From the NCBI GenBank assembly GCA_900544305.1, contig UQUV01000069.1, forward strand, positions 1 to 7,053: a DNA stretch of 7,053 nt, read 5' to 3'. This DNA comes from an uncultured Porphyromonadaceae bacterium (GTDB lineage Bacteria > Bacteroidota > Bacteroidia > Bacteroidales > Muribaculaceae). This document shows, one piece after another, positions 1 through 6,319 of this stretch (within the stretch, counting starts at the first letter, position 1; each line of letters starts with the position of its first letter). A program made the translations under genes and the position numbers. The notes under the pieces are model-generated. The model saw only the letters and a list, made by a program, of their open reading frames with translations. It was not told the DNA's origin and did no database searches.

Positions 1-96
1 ATCTATTTCAGCAAGTTGGGAGGGAATGCACGTCTTTAGCGGACAGTAATAATTTTCTATACGCTGCTGCCAGTTTGGCGTAAAATGCCGTTGCAT
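1..96 (-). CDS. 5' end of a divergent gene, product unknown (partial, runs off the left edge)
   Basis: On the minus strand an open frame starts at the ATG at 96-94 and runs without a stop to the edge of the window (32 codons). The start reads MQRHFTPNWQQRIENYYC and continues with PLKTCIPSQLAEID. An in-frame stop lies upstream at 129-127, and the ATG at 96 is the only start codon in between, so the start is well fixed if the gene is real. Composition and codon choice look like genuine protein, with two cysteines and no hydrophobic signal. There is no Shine-Dalgarno site, which is usual in Bacteroidetes. A weak promoter-like pair may precede it on the minus strand (TTTG at 133-130, then AATCTTTG at 112-105), which would leave almost no leader. 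I do not recognise the family. The competing reading, a plus-strand gene tail ending at 83, is discussed under rejected items. Confidence 0.5.
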   Translation of the reverse strand, partial: MQRHFTPNWQQRIENYYCPLKTCIPSQLAEID

Positions 97-121
97 ATTT
101 GCGTCAAAGATTGTAACTTTG
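90..121 (+). promoter_or_regulatory. Bacteroidetes-type promoter for the seven-gene operon
   Basis: TAACTTTG at 114-121 matches the Bacteroidetes -7 consensus TAnnTTTG exactly. A TTG at 91-93 sits 20 nt upstream, about where the -33 element is expected. Transcription would start roughly at 126-130, giving a leader of only about 20 nt before the ATG at 147. No other exact TAnnTTTG was noticed in the intergenic gaps of the operon, so this is the likely main promoter for all seven genes. The start site is inferred from the consensus alone. Confidence 0.7.
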
Positions 122-146
122 CTATATTACAAATATCAGAAGTTCT

Positions 147-1061
147 ATGAAAATTAAAACTATCATAAGTGCATTGGTCGGACTGGTTGTCTTTGCCGGT
201 TCTTTGGGTGTGCAAGCGCAATCCGGACTGTCGTCTGTCGAACCGCTTTTTGAGTATCCGAAAGTACCCGACCAGTTGACGAAAGTGAACATGCGTTCCA
301 ACTATATGGTTCTTCATCTTTGGGATGAGTGCCCTTTGGACAAGGAAGATATAACGAACGTTGAGTCCTTTCGTGAAACTTTCAGTGATTTCGTGTCCTT
401 TTTTGTGCTTGCCGACTATGACGAAGTGGAGAAAGGCGTAAAGAAGTTTGTCGACAAGGTGGCTAAAAACAAAACAAACTTGAATTCAGTGTTGGGTTTT
501 GTTGATACGGAAATATTTGCTCCTCAGTCACGTCACTGGAGCGATGACGTATATACCATTTTTGCTAAGGCTCTTCTCGACAACCGGAAGGTGGACAAGA
601 ATGTAAAAGCGATGTTGGAAACCAATTTACAGATGTTGGCAAATTCCAAACTCGACACGCAACTCGGCAATCTGACATTTGTAAATTCGCGTGACGGCAA
701 AGCTTCGCTCTATGATTTGACTTCTGAATATGTATTTGTCTTTTTCAATACTGACGGTTCGGTGGATGATTCCATATACAAACTGCGTCTTAATACAGAC
801 GTGGCAACCAACACATTGATTAAGAATGGAAATATCAGTATCGTGTCTGTCTACTCAGGTACTACTCCTGATGCCAAACTTGAGGGTGAACCCGAAAATT
901 GGTATGTTGCCAAACTTGACAATATGCAGCAGACCTACGATATGCGTGTAAAGCCGACACTCTATATCCTGTCGAAGGATAAGAAGATTATTGCAAAATC
1001 TCCGGCTGTCAGCCAGATATTGGGCATGACGGCTCAGATGAAAGCCGCTTTGAATTTGTAG
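147..1061 (+). CDS. Secreted thioredoxin-fold-like protein lacking a CxxC motif (DUF5106-like)
   Basis: This is a 304-residue protein with a clear Sec signal peptide: Lys2/Lys4, a hydrophobic core at about 6-21, and likely signal peptidase I cleavage after Val-Gln-Ala24. It should be periplasmic. An N-terminal half (about 30-170) starts with a strand-like segment ending in HLWDEC (57-62) and is otherwise helical. The C-terminal half (about 173-304) has a TlpA/thioredoxin-like layout: a YVFVFFNTDG strand (195-204), an ISIVSVYSG strand (230-238), and MRVKPTLYILSKDKKII (266-282) with the proline expected before the cis-Pro strand. Where redox-active relatives carry CxxC after the FF strand this protein has NTDGSVDD, and its only cysteine is Cys62. 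It is therefore unlikely to be a classical disulfide oxidoreductase and may instead bind or chaperone. The architecture resembles Bacteroidetes proteins annotated with DUF5106; that family name is from memory and not verified. It is the first operon gene, 22 bp before the DoxX-type gene. Confidence 0.8.
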   Translation: MKIKTIISALVGLVVFAGSLGVQAQSGLSSVEPLFEYPKVPDQLTKVNMRSNYMVLHLWDECPLDKEDITNVESFRETFSDFVSFFVLADYDEVEKGVKKFVDKVAKNKTNLNSVLGFVDTEIFAPQSRHWSDDVYTIFAKALLDNRKVDKNVKAMLETNLQMLANSKLDTQLGNLTFVNSRDGKASLYDLTSEYVFVFFNTDGSVDDSIYKLRLNTDVATNTLIKNGNISIVSVYSGTTPDAKLEGEPENWYVAKLDNMQQTYDMRVKPTLYILSKDKKIIAKSPAVSQILGMTAQMKAALNL

Positions 1062-1083
1062 TTAACGAAAAGAAGGTATTCCC

Positions 1084-1593
1084 ATGAACAGGAAATTGAA
1101 GAAATTAATCATTGTCGGAGCTTCCCGCTCTTATGGTAATTTGTCGCGTTTGTTCATCCGTCTGTTTTCCGGAATCATGTTTATGCAGTTCGGTCTTCAG
1201 CAGATAGCCAACTACTATTTTATGCTTGCTCATTTTCCCTCAGTACTGGGAATGAGTTCTGAAGCTTCGCTGATTACAATGATTGTCATAGAAATGCTGT
1301 TTTCCGCATTTCTGATTTTCGGCTTCTTTACGCGTTTTGCCGTAATTCCGCCTATCATTTCCATGATTATGGCCGAGTATTACATACTGGCGAATCACAT
1401 GCCTGCGGCTATGCAGCTCACGGATTCTTCCTATGCCATAATGATGAGCCTTCAGCCTGGCTATCTGCCGCTGATGTTTATCGGCATGTTTCTGTTTATT
1501 CTGCTGGCAGGGCCGGGCAGGATTTCCGTCGACTATCTGCTGTCGCTTTACATTACAAACAAAGAAAATTTGAACGAACTAAGAAATTTATAG
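1084..1593 (+). CDS. DoxX-family inner-membrane protein
   Basis: This is a 169-residue protein with four predicted membrane segments, at about 23-43, 62-82, 86-103 and 128-145. The N-terminus is short and basic (MNRKLKK), so it would insert in the inner membrane. The first segment, with LFIRLFSGIMFMQFGLQQ (23-40), the glycine-rich turn between segments 2 and 3 (FGFFTRF, 79-85) and the closing GPGRISVDYLL (143-153) are typical of the DoxX/DoxD superfamily. The length is slightly above the usual 130-150 residues because of the N- and C-terminal extensions. The role of most DoxX proteins is unknown; some have been tied to oxidative-stress or thiol systems. AGAAGG about 7 nt before the ATG may serve as a weak ribosome site. 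The gene follows the secreted thioredoxin-like gene and ends 3 nt before mnmA. Functional coupling to the upstream gene is inference. Confidence 0.8.
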   Translation: MNRKLKKLIIVGASRSYGNLSRLFIRLFSGIMFMQFGLQQIANYYFMLAHFPSVLGMSSEASLITMIVIEMLFSAFLIFGFFTRFAVIPPIISMIMAEYYILANHMPAAMQLTDSSYAIMMSLQPGYLPLMFIGMFLFILLAGPGRISVDYLLSLYITNKENLNELRNL

Positions 1594-1596
1594 AAA

Positions 1597-2676
1597 ATGA
1601 ATATAGCCGTATTGATTTCCGGCGGCGTAGACAGCGCCGTGGTTGTACACAAACTGAAAGAGGAAGGGCATGACTTGACTTTGTTCTATATCCGCATCGG
1701 TATGGACAACGGGGAAGGTGATTGCTCCGCTGAAGAAGACATTGAAATGTGTACGAGCATTGCGCATAAGTATGGCCTGCCTTTGGAAGTCGTTTCGTTG
1801 CATGAGGAGTATTGGGAAAACGTCATGGAATACGCATTGCGTACGGTGCGTGCCGGACTTACGCCGAATCCCGACATGATGTGCAACAAGATGATTAAAT
1901 TCGGTTTCTTTGAGCAGCGTTGGGGCAAGGACTTCGACAAGACTGCAACCGGACATTACGCATCGACTGATTTTATTGACGGTAAATATTATCTGGCCAC
2001 GGCCGTCGACCGTGTCAAGGACCAGACCGACTTCCTCGCGCAAATCAGCTACGAGCAGCTTTCGCATCTGATGTTTCCAATCGGTACGCTGCCGAAGAGT
2101 GAGGTGCGCCGCATTGCCGTAGAGTCAAAATTGCCGAATGCCTATCGCAAGGACAGCCAGGGCATCTGCTTTTTGGGTAAAATCAACTACAACGATTTCA
2201 TCCGCCGTCATTTGGGCGAGAAGAAAGGCAATATCATAGAACTCGAAACCGGTAAGAAAATCGGTGAGCACAAGGGATTTTGGTTTCATACCATCGGACA
2301 GCGCAAGGGGTTGGGACTGAGCGGCGGTCCTTGGTATGTAGTCAAGAAGAATGTGCAGGACAACACGATATACGTCAGCAATGGTTATGATACCGACAAG
2401 CAGTATGGCAAGACCATACATATTGACGAAATGCACTTTATTTCGGGCAATCCTTGGGAAGGCACGACGGAGCCGGTCGACATCATGTTCAAAAACCGTC
2501 ACACTCCGGAATTCATGAAGGCTAAATTTGTGCCGCTCGGAGGTTCTGAGTATCTGATTGAATCCGAAACCAAGGTGCAGGGCATTGCGCCGGGTCAGTT
2601 TGCCGTTATCTATGATGCTACCGGACACTTGTGTTACGGTAGTGGCGTGATTACGGGTCAGAAAGTGAAAAAATAA
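1597..2676 (+). CDS. mnmA: tRNA-specific 2-thiouridylase (MnmA family)
   Basis: MnmA transfers sulfur to C2 of wobble U34 in tRNAs for Lys, Glu and Gln in the cytoplasm, after adenylating the base with ATP. The 359-residue length is typical. The PP-loop SGGVDSAV is at 8-15. The catalytic segment NPDMMCNKMIKF (91-102) gives Asp93 and nucleophile Cys96, with the same three-residue spacing as Asp99/Cys102 of E. coli. GHYA is at 119-122, and the second catalytic cysteine, which forms the persulfide, is Cys191 in DSQGICFLG. The C-terminal barrel ends with APGQFAVIYD. The motif usually written KDQSYFL appears here as KDQTDFL (141-147), and the segment after the PP-loop also departs from the common form. 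Bacteroides genomes can carry several MnmA paralogues, so this may be one of the divergent copies. The start is 3 nt after the DoxX stop, implying tight co-translation. Confidence 0.93.
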   Translation: MNIAVLISGGVDSAVVVHKLKEEGHDLTLFYIRIGMDNGEGDCSAEEDIEMCTSIAHKYGLPLEVVSLHEEYWENVMEYALRTVRAGLTPNPDMMCNKMIKFGFFEQRWGKDFDKTATGHYASTDFIDGKYYLATAVDRVKDQTDFLAQISYEQLSHLMFPIGTLPKSEVRRIAVESKLPNAYRKDSQGICFLGKINYNDFIRRHLGEKKGNIIELETGKKIGEHKGFWFHTIGQRKGLGLSGGPWYVVKKNVQDNTIYVSNGYDTDKQYGKTIHIDEMHFISGNPWEGTTEPVDIMFKNRHTPEFMKAKFVPLGGSEYLIESETKVQGIAPGQFAVIYDATGHLCYGSGVITGQKVKK

Positions 2677-2684
2677 TCCATTAT

Positions 2685-2691
2685 AAGGAGG
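2685..2691 (+). promoter_or_regulatory. Strong Shine-Dalgarno site before the BFN-domain gene
   Basis: AAGGAGG lies 5 nt before the ATG at 2697 and is a near-complete anti-16S complement. Most other genes in this window have weak or no such site, as is common in Bacteroidetes, where initiation usually relies on AU-rich unstructured leaders. It fixes the start of the downstream gene. Confidence 0.75.
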
Positions 2692-2696
2692 CTTGT

Positions 2697-3293
2697 ATGG
2701 AAAACAGAGTGAAACTTGAAGTATTGGGTATTACGCAGAGTCAGATTCAGGCGGGTGCCTATGCTTTACTTTTGGCCGAATCGGGCGGTGACTATCGTAT
2801 TCCGGTGGTAATCGGTGCGTCGGAAGCGCAGTCGATTGCTGCGAAACTGGAAGGAGTGACATTGCCGCGTCCGTTGGTTCATGATATGTTCTATTCGATG
2901 ACCCGTGCCTTCGGCATACGGTTGAAGAACGTGTTTATCTATCGGTTTGAAAAGGGCGTTTTCTATTCAGAACTGACATTTGTCGACCGCGATGACCGCG
3001 AAGTGACGATTGATTCACGCACGTCGGATGCTGTGGCATTGGCCATACGCACCAACAGTCCATTATATACCACTGAAGAGATTCTTAAAACAACGGGATT
3101 TGTAGTGCAGGGAGGCAGCGAGCGCGTCTCTTCCAAAACGGAGGAAGAGGAGCCGGAAGAAGTGCCACTGAACCGCTTTGCCGTTAAGGAACTGGAGAAA
3201 ATGATGCAGCGGTGCATCGAGCGCGAAGAATATGAGCGTGCCGCTGAAATCAAGAAGGTGATTCAGGAGAAGAATGAAAAGAGTAATGTTTAG
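2697..3293 (+). CDS. Bifunctional-nuclease-domain (BFN/DUF151) protein with C-terminal UVR motif
   Basis: This is a 198-residue cytoplasmic protein with two parts. Residues about 4-135 form a BFN/DUF151 domain, recognisable by PVVIGASEAQSIAAKLEG (36-53), RPLVHDMF (58-65) and DSRTSDAVALAIRTNSPLY (106-124). The C-terminus, after a very acidic linker (about 148-156, rich in Glu), holds a UVR-like helical hairpin with LEKMMQRCIEREEYERAAEI (166-185), the motif by which UvrB contacts UvrC and which also occurs in other proteins. Plant BFN homologues have reported nuclease activity; the bacterial role is not settled. The BFN-plus-UVR arrangement is frequent in Bacteroidetes and Chlorobi. The gene sits 20 nt after mnmA and has the best ribosome-binding site in the operon, so it is probably well translated. 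A role in nucleic-acid metabolism or stress is plausible but inferred. Confidence 0.88.
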   Translation: MENRVKLEVLGITQSQIQAGAYALLLAESGGDYRIPVVIGASEAQSIAAKLEGVTLPRPLVHDMFYSMTRAFGIRLKNVFIYRFEKGVFYSELTFVDRDDREVTIDSRTSDAVALAIRTNSPLYTTEEILKTTGFVVQGGSERVSSKTEEEEPEEVPLNRFAVKELEKMMQRCIEREEYERAAEIKKVIQEKNEKSNV

Positions 3294-3337
3294 AATCTTA
3301 TTTTTAAAATCTATATAACTTGAAAAATTGAAAAGCT

Positions 3338-4675
3338 ATGGATAATATTAAAATCCGTTTGGTTATCATGAATTTTCTCCAATTCGCAGTTTGGGGAGCT
3401 TATCTTACTTGTATAGGAAATTATCTTGGTTCTGCCGGAATGGGCGACCTGATTGCATGGTTCTATGCTATTCAAGGTATCGTGTCCATTTTTATGCCGG
3501 CTATTATGGGTATTCTTGCCGACAAATACATTCAGCCACAGCGATTGTTGGGATTGTGCCACATTCTTGCGGGAGTGTTCATGCTGGCATGCTGGGGATT
3601 GGGATATGCAGCAGGGTATAATGCCGAAATGCCGCAGCGTTCATTGTTCCTGACTTTCTATACGCTCAGTGTCGCATTCTATATGCCTACCTTGGCCTTG
3701 TCGAATACGGTGGCGTTCTCTATTTTGCGCCGCAAAGGCTTTGACACCATTCAGGCATTTCCGCCTATCCGTGTGATGGGTACAGTGGGCTTTATTGCTA
3801 CGATGTGGTTTGTCAATTGTGCGACATGGACCAACGATGGCCAGTTCTTGTTTAGCATTGATAGTGTGTATCGTTTCCAATATACATACATGCAGTTGTT
3901 CGTTTCCGGCGCTCTTGGCTTGCTATTGGGTTTCTACTGTTTCTCTTTGCCGCAATGCCCGTTGGAAAAGAAGGAGGGAAAGAAGACGGTTTCAGAGGCT
4001 CTGGGTCTGAATGCTTTCCGTTTGTTCAAGAGTCGGAAGATGGCCATGTTCTTTATCTTCTCCATGCTGCTGGGAATGTCATTGCAGGTGACAAACGGTT
4101 TTGCCACTCCGTTCATCACCAGCTTTAAAGGAAATCCTTTGTATGCTGATACATTCGGCGCCAACAATGCTACGCTGCTGACTTCATTGTCGCAGATTTC
4201 GGAAGCATTGTGTATTCTTCTTATTCCGTTCTTCCTGAAACGTTATGGCATCAAGACCGTAATGCTGATAGCTATGATTGCTTGGGTATTCCGTTTCGGT
4301 ATGTTCGGTTTAGGCGATCCGGGCAGCGGCTTGTGGATGTTTGTAACGTCAATGATTGTCTATGGCGTAGCATTCGACTTCTTCAACGTGTCGGGAGCGC
4401 TGTTCGTAGAACGTGAAACGGATACTTCAATACAGGCATCGGCACAGGGTTTGTTCATGTTGATGACGAACGGAATCGGTGCAACGGTTGGAACATTGGC
4501 AGCCGGTGCGGTTGTCGACAATTTCTGCCAATGGCAGATTGTTGACGGTCAGTCCTATCTGTTAGGTGACTGGACGTCGGCATGGCTTGTATTCGCCGGT
4601 TATTCGCTTGTAGTGGCTTTCGCTTTTGCTGTATTGTTCAAATATAAACATACTCCTGAAAAATTAGTCAGATAA
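3338..4675 (+). CDS. nupG: NupG-type nucleoside:H+ symporter (MFS)
   Basis: This is a 445-residue inner-membrane transporter of the nucleoside:H+ symporter family, slightly longer than E. coli NupG (418). It resembles NupG along the whole length: FLQFAVWGAYLT near the N-terminus (13-24), FMPAIMGILADK (52-63), FYMPTLAL (114-121), FPPIRVMGTVGFI (141-153), FIFSMLLG (239-246), IPFFLKRYGIK (296-306), SMIVYGVAFDFFNVSG (338-353), ASAQGLFMLMTNGIG (367-381), and a FKYKH tail. About twelve membrane segments are expected, with a central cytoplasmic loop at about 205-230. It should import nucleosides with protons; the exact substrate range cannot be read from sequence. The extra length is mainly in loops at about 163-181 and 396-411. 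The gene follows an AT-rich 44-bp gap, the widest in the operon, and stops 4 nt before rsmE. Confidence 0.93.
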   Translation: MDNIKIRLVIMNFLQFAVWGAYLTCIGNYLGSAGMGDLIAWFYAIQGIVSIFMPAIMGILADKYIQPQRLLGLCHILAGVFMLACWGLGYAAGYNAEMPQRSLFLTFYTLSVAFYMPTLALSNTVAFSILRRKGFDTIQAFPPIRVMGTVGFIATMWFVNCATWTNDGQFLFSIDSVYRFQYTYMQLFVSGALGLLLGFYCFSLPQCPLEKKEGKKTVSEALGLNAFRLFKSRKMAMFFIFSMLLGMSLQVTNGFATPFITSFKGNPLYADTFGANNATLLTSLSQISEALCILLIPFFLKRYGIKTVMLIAMIAWVFRFGMFGLGDPGSGLWMFVTSMIVYGVAFDFFNVSGALFVERETDTSIQASAQGLFMLMTNGIGATVGTLAAGAVVDNFCQWQIVDGQSYLLGDWTSAWLVFAGYSLVVAFAFAVLFKYKHTPEKLVR

Positions 4676-4679
4676 CGTT

Positions 4680-5384
4680 ATGCATCGTTTTTATGCGCCC
4701 GATATAGAGACCTCAATGCTGCTTCCCGATGAGGAGGCGCAGCATTGTGTGCGCGTCCTTCGCCTTGCCGTAGGAGAGAAGATTGAAGTGGTCGACGGAA
4801 AGGGCAATCTTTTTCTGTGTGAAATAGCGACGGCCAACAATAAGTCGTGCGCGGTAAATATTCTCGAAAAGACCAGCATTCAGCCTCATTGGGGCTGCCG
4901 CATAACGGTCGTAATCGCTCCGACGAAAAATATGGACCGCTTGGAATGGATGGTTGAGAAAGTGACGGAAATGGGGGTTGACCGCATTATTCCCGTGCTT
5001 TGCCGCTATTCGGAAAGAAAAGTGCTAAAAACGGAACGGCTGCGAAAGATAGTCGTTTCTGCCATGAAGCAGTCGTTGAAAGCCACGTTGCCGCAGCTTG
5101 ACGAACTGACTCCGGTGATGGACGTTATCAATGTACCCGCAGAAGGCAGACGGTTCATTGCCTATTGTGACAGGGAAATCGAAAGGCGCATCTTTACGAA
5201 AGAATATCACAAAGGGGAAGATGTGCTGATTATGATTGGTCCGGAAGGCGATTTCAGCAAGGAGGAAATAAAAGCGGCATTGGCTAACGGTTTTGTTCCG
5301 GTTTCTCTCGGCGACAGCCGTTTGCGTACAGAAACCGCAGGCGTTTTTGCCTGTGCAGCTATTCACACGATAAATCAGATATAG
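4680..5384 (+). CDS. rsmE: 16S rRNA (uracil1498-N3)-methyltransferase RsmE
   Basis: This is a 234-residue SPOUT-class methyltransferase that methylates N3 of U1498 in 16S rRNA at the decoding centre, using S-adenosylmethionine. The N-terminal PUA-like RNA-binding part begins MHRFYAP and contains EEAQHCVRVLRLAVGEKIEV (18-37). The knotted catalytic domain shows MVEKVTEMGVDRIIPVLCRYS (91-111), AMKQSLKATLPQL (128-140), the SAM-pocket motif IGPEGDFSKEEI (186-197), and the trefoil-knot motif SLGDSRLRTETA (209-220). The length is normal for the family (about 230-250). The start 4 nt after nupG and the stop 2 nt before kdsA mark a tight operon. No oddity was seen. Confidence 0.95.
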   Translation: MHRFYAPDIETSMLLPDEEAQHCVRVLRLAVGEKIEVVDGKGNLFLCEIATANNKSCAVNILEKTSIQPHWGCRITVVIAPTKNMDRLEWMVEKVTEMGVDRIIPVLCRYSERKVLKTERLRKIVVSAMKQSLKATLPQLDELTPVMDVINVPAEGRRFIAYCDREIERRIFTKEYHKGEDVLIMIGPEGDFSKEEIKAALANGFVPVSLGDSRLRTETAGVFACAAIHTINQI

Positions 5385-5386
5385 TT

Positions 5387-6205
5387 ATGATAGAAACACT
5401 AAAATCTTTAAAAAACCACAATTTCTTTTTGCTTGCCGGCCCTTGCGTCATCGAGGGTGAAGGTATGGCAATGGAAATTGCCGGACACATTTCCGAAATA
5501 GCAAAGCGTCTGGATATTCCTTATGTGTTTAAGGGCAGTTACCGTAAGGCCAACCGTTCGCGTGTTGACTCCTTTACAGGTATCGGCGATATCAAGGCTT
5601 TGGAAATATTGAAAAAGGTGCACGACACGTTTCAGATACCTGTCGTGACCGACATTCATTCGGCTGAAGAAGCCGAAATGGCGGCGCAGTATGTAGACGT
5701 GCTTCAGATACCGGCATTCCTTTGCCGACAGACAGAACTGCTTGTAGCGGCTGCTAAAACCGGCAAAATGGTCAATATAAAGAAAGGACAGTTCCTTTCA
5801 CCGGAGGCGATGGAATTTGCCGTGCAGAAGGTGAAGGATTCGGGTAACAATGATGTTGCCATAACGGAGCGTGGTACAACTTTCGGCTATCAGGATTTGA
5901 TTGTGGACTATCGCGGTATTCCGACGATGAAGCAGTTTGCTCCGGTGATTCTGGATGTGACACATTCATTGCAGAAACCGAATCAGTCGTCGGGAGTGAC
6001 CGGTGGTTTGCCACATTTGATTGAAACGATGGCACGTACGGGCATTGCCGCAGGTGTCGATGGTTTGTTTATGGAAACGCATCAGAATCCTTCAGTTGCA
6101 AAGTCCGACGGTGCGAACATGTTGCCGCTTGACCGTATCGAGGGTTTGCTCGAACGTCTTTCTGTACTGAGAATGGCCGTGAACAGTCTCGATGCACAAA
6201 TGTAA
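5387..6205 (+). CDS. kdsA: 3-deoxy-8-phosphooctulonate (Kdo-8-P) synthase, metal-dependent class
   Basis: KdsA condenses phosphoenolpyruvate with D-arabinose 5-phosphate to give Kdo 8-phosphate, the precursor of the inner-core sugar of LPS. The 272-residue protein shows the family TIM-barrel motifs: LLAGPCVIEGE (15-25), YVFKGSYRKANRSR (46-59), VVTDIHSAEEAE (86-97), VLQIPAFLCRQT (105-116), NIKKGQFLSPEAM (130-142), and LFMETHQNP (227-235). Cys20 stands where metal-independent enzymes such as E. coli KdsA have Asn. With His193, Glu230 and Asp241 it completes the four-ligand site of the metal-dependent class typified by Aquifex. The gene is last in the operon, 2 nt after rsmE and followed 25 nt later by a terminator. 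It indicates an LPS-bearing Gram-negative host. The other Kdo genes are not in this window. Confidence 0.96.
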   Translation: MIETLKSLKNHNFFLLAGPCVIEGEGMAMEIAGHISEIAKRLDIPYVFKGSYRKANRSRVDSFTGIGDIKALEILKKVHDTFQIPVVTDIHSAEEAEMAAQYVDVLQIPAFLCRQTELLVAAAKTGKMVNIKKGQFLSPEAMEFAVQKVKDSGNNDVAITERGTTFGYQDLIVDYRGIPTMKQFAPVILDVTHSLQKPNQSSGVTGGLPHLIETMARTGIAAGVDGLFMETHQNPSVAKSDGANMLPLDRIEGLLERLSVLRMAVNSLDAQM

Positions 6206-6230
6206 TGATTGTTTTACTTTCAATAGTATA

Positions 6231-6272
6231 AACGCCGGCTGCCTTCTCAGGTGGCCGGCGTTGTCGTTTTTT
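6231..6272 (+). terminator. Intrinsic terminator of the operon
   Basis: AACGCCGGC (6231-6239) pairs perfectly with GCCGGCGTT (6254-6262). The stem can continue inward through two G-U pairs and then CCT/AGG, giving about 14 bp closed by a 4-nt loop at 6245-6248. A run of six T follows at 6267-6272 after GTCG. The hairpin begins 25 nt after the kdsA stop. Confidence 0.88.
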
Positions 6273-6319
6273 AAAAAAAACGATTAGGATTTATTCCTGT
6301 TTTTATTGAATCCAAATCG
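6273..6319 (-). terminator. Intrinsic terminator for the convergent minus-strand gene
   Basis: Read on the minus strand, CGATTTGGATT (6319-6309) can pair with AATCCTAATCG (6291-6281), 10 of 11 positions with one T-T mismatch and a 17-nt loop. Eight T follow immediately (6280-6273). This is the expected layout for ending a transcript from the gene at 6457-6948, about 140 nt past its stop. The stem is only moderately GC-rich. A shorter alternative hairpin, AGGA/TCCT within 6298-6286, is also possible. Its T-run directly abuts the T-run of the operon terminator. Confidence 0.6.

Noticed and set aside
3..83. Plus-strand open tail ending with TAA at 81-83 (26 codons ending YAAASLA), which could be the 3' end of an upstream gene.
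   Set aside because: It uses less favoured codons (AGG, CTA twice) and has no terminator before the promoter at 90-121. The minus-strand frame over the same bases has a proper start, better codon choice and a fitting divergent layout. It cannot be fully excluded without sequence to the left.
57..317. Minus-strand frame of 86 codons across the operon promoter and the start of the first gene.
   Set aside because: It lies antisense to the signal peptide of a clear secreted protein and across its promoter. Its composition is implausible and it has no promoter of its own.
1588..2067. Minus-strand frame of 159 codons within mnmA.
   Set aside because: It is a shadow of mnmA, whose catalytic motifs are intact. 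There is no matching family, promoter or ribosome site. The same applies to the antisense frame at 2125-2628.
3294..3337. Possible internal promoter before nupG (TATATAACTTG in an AT-rich gap).
   Set aside because: It lacks one T of the TAnnTTTG consensus and has no clear -33 element. The AT-richness is equally explained as an unstructured translation-initiation region.
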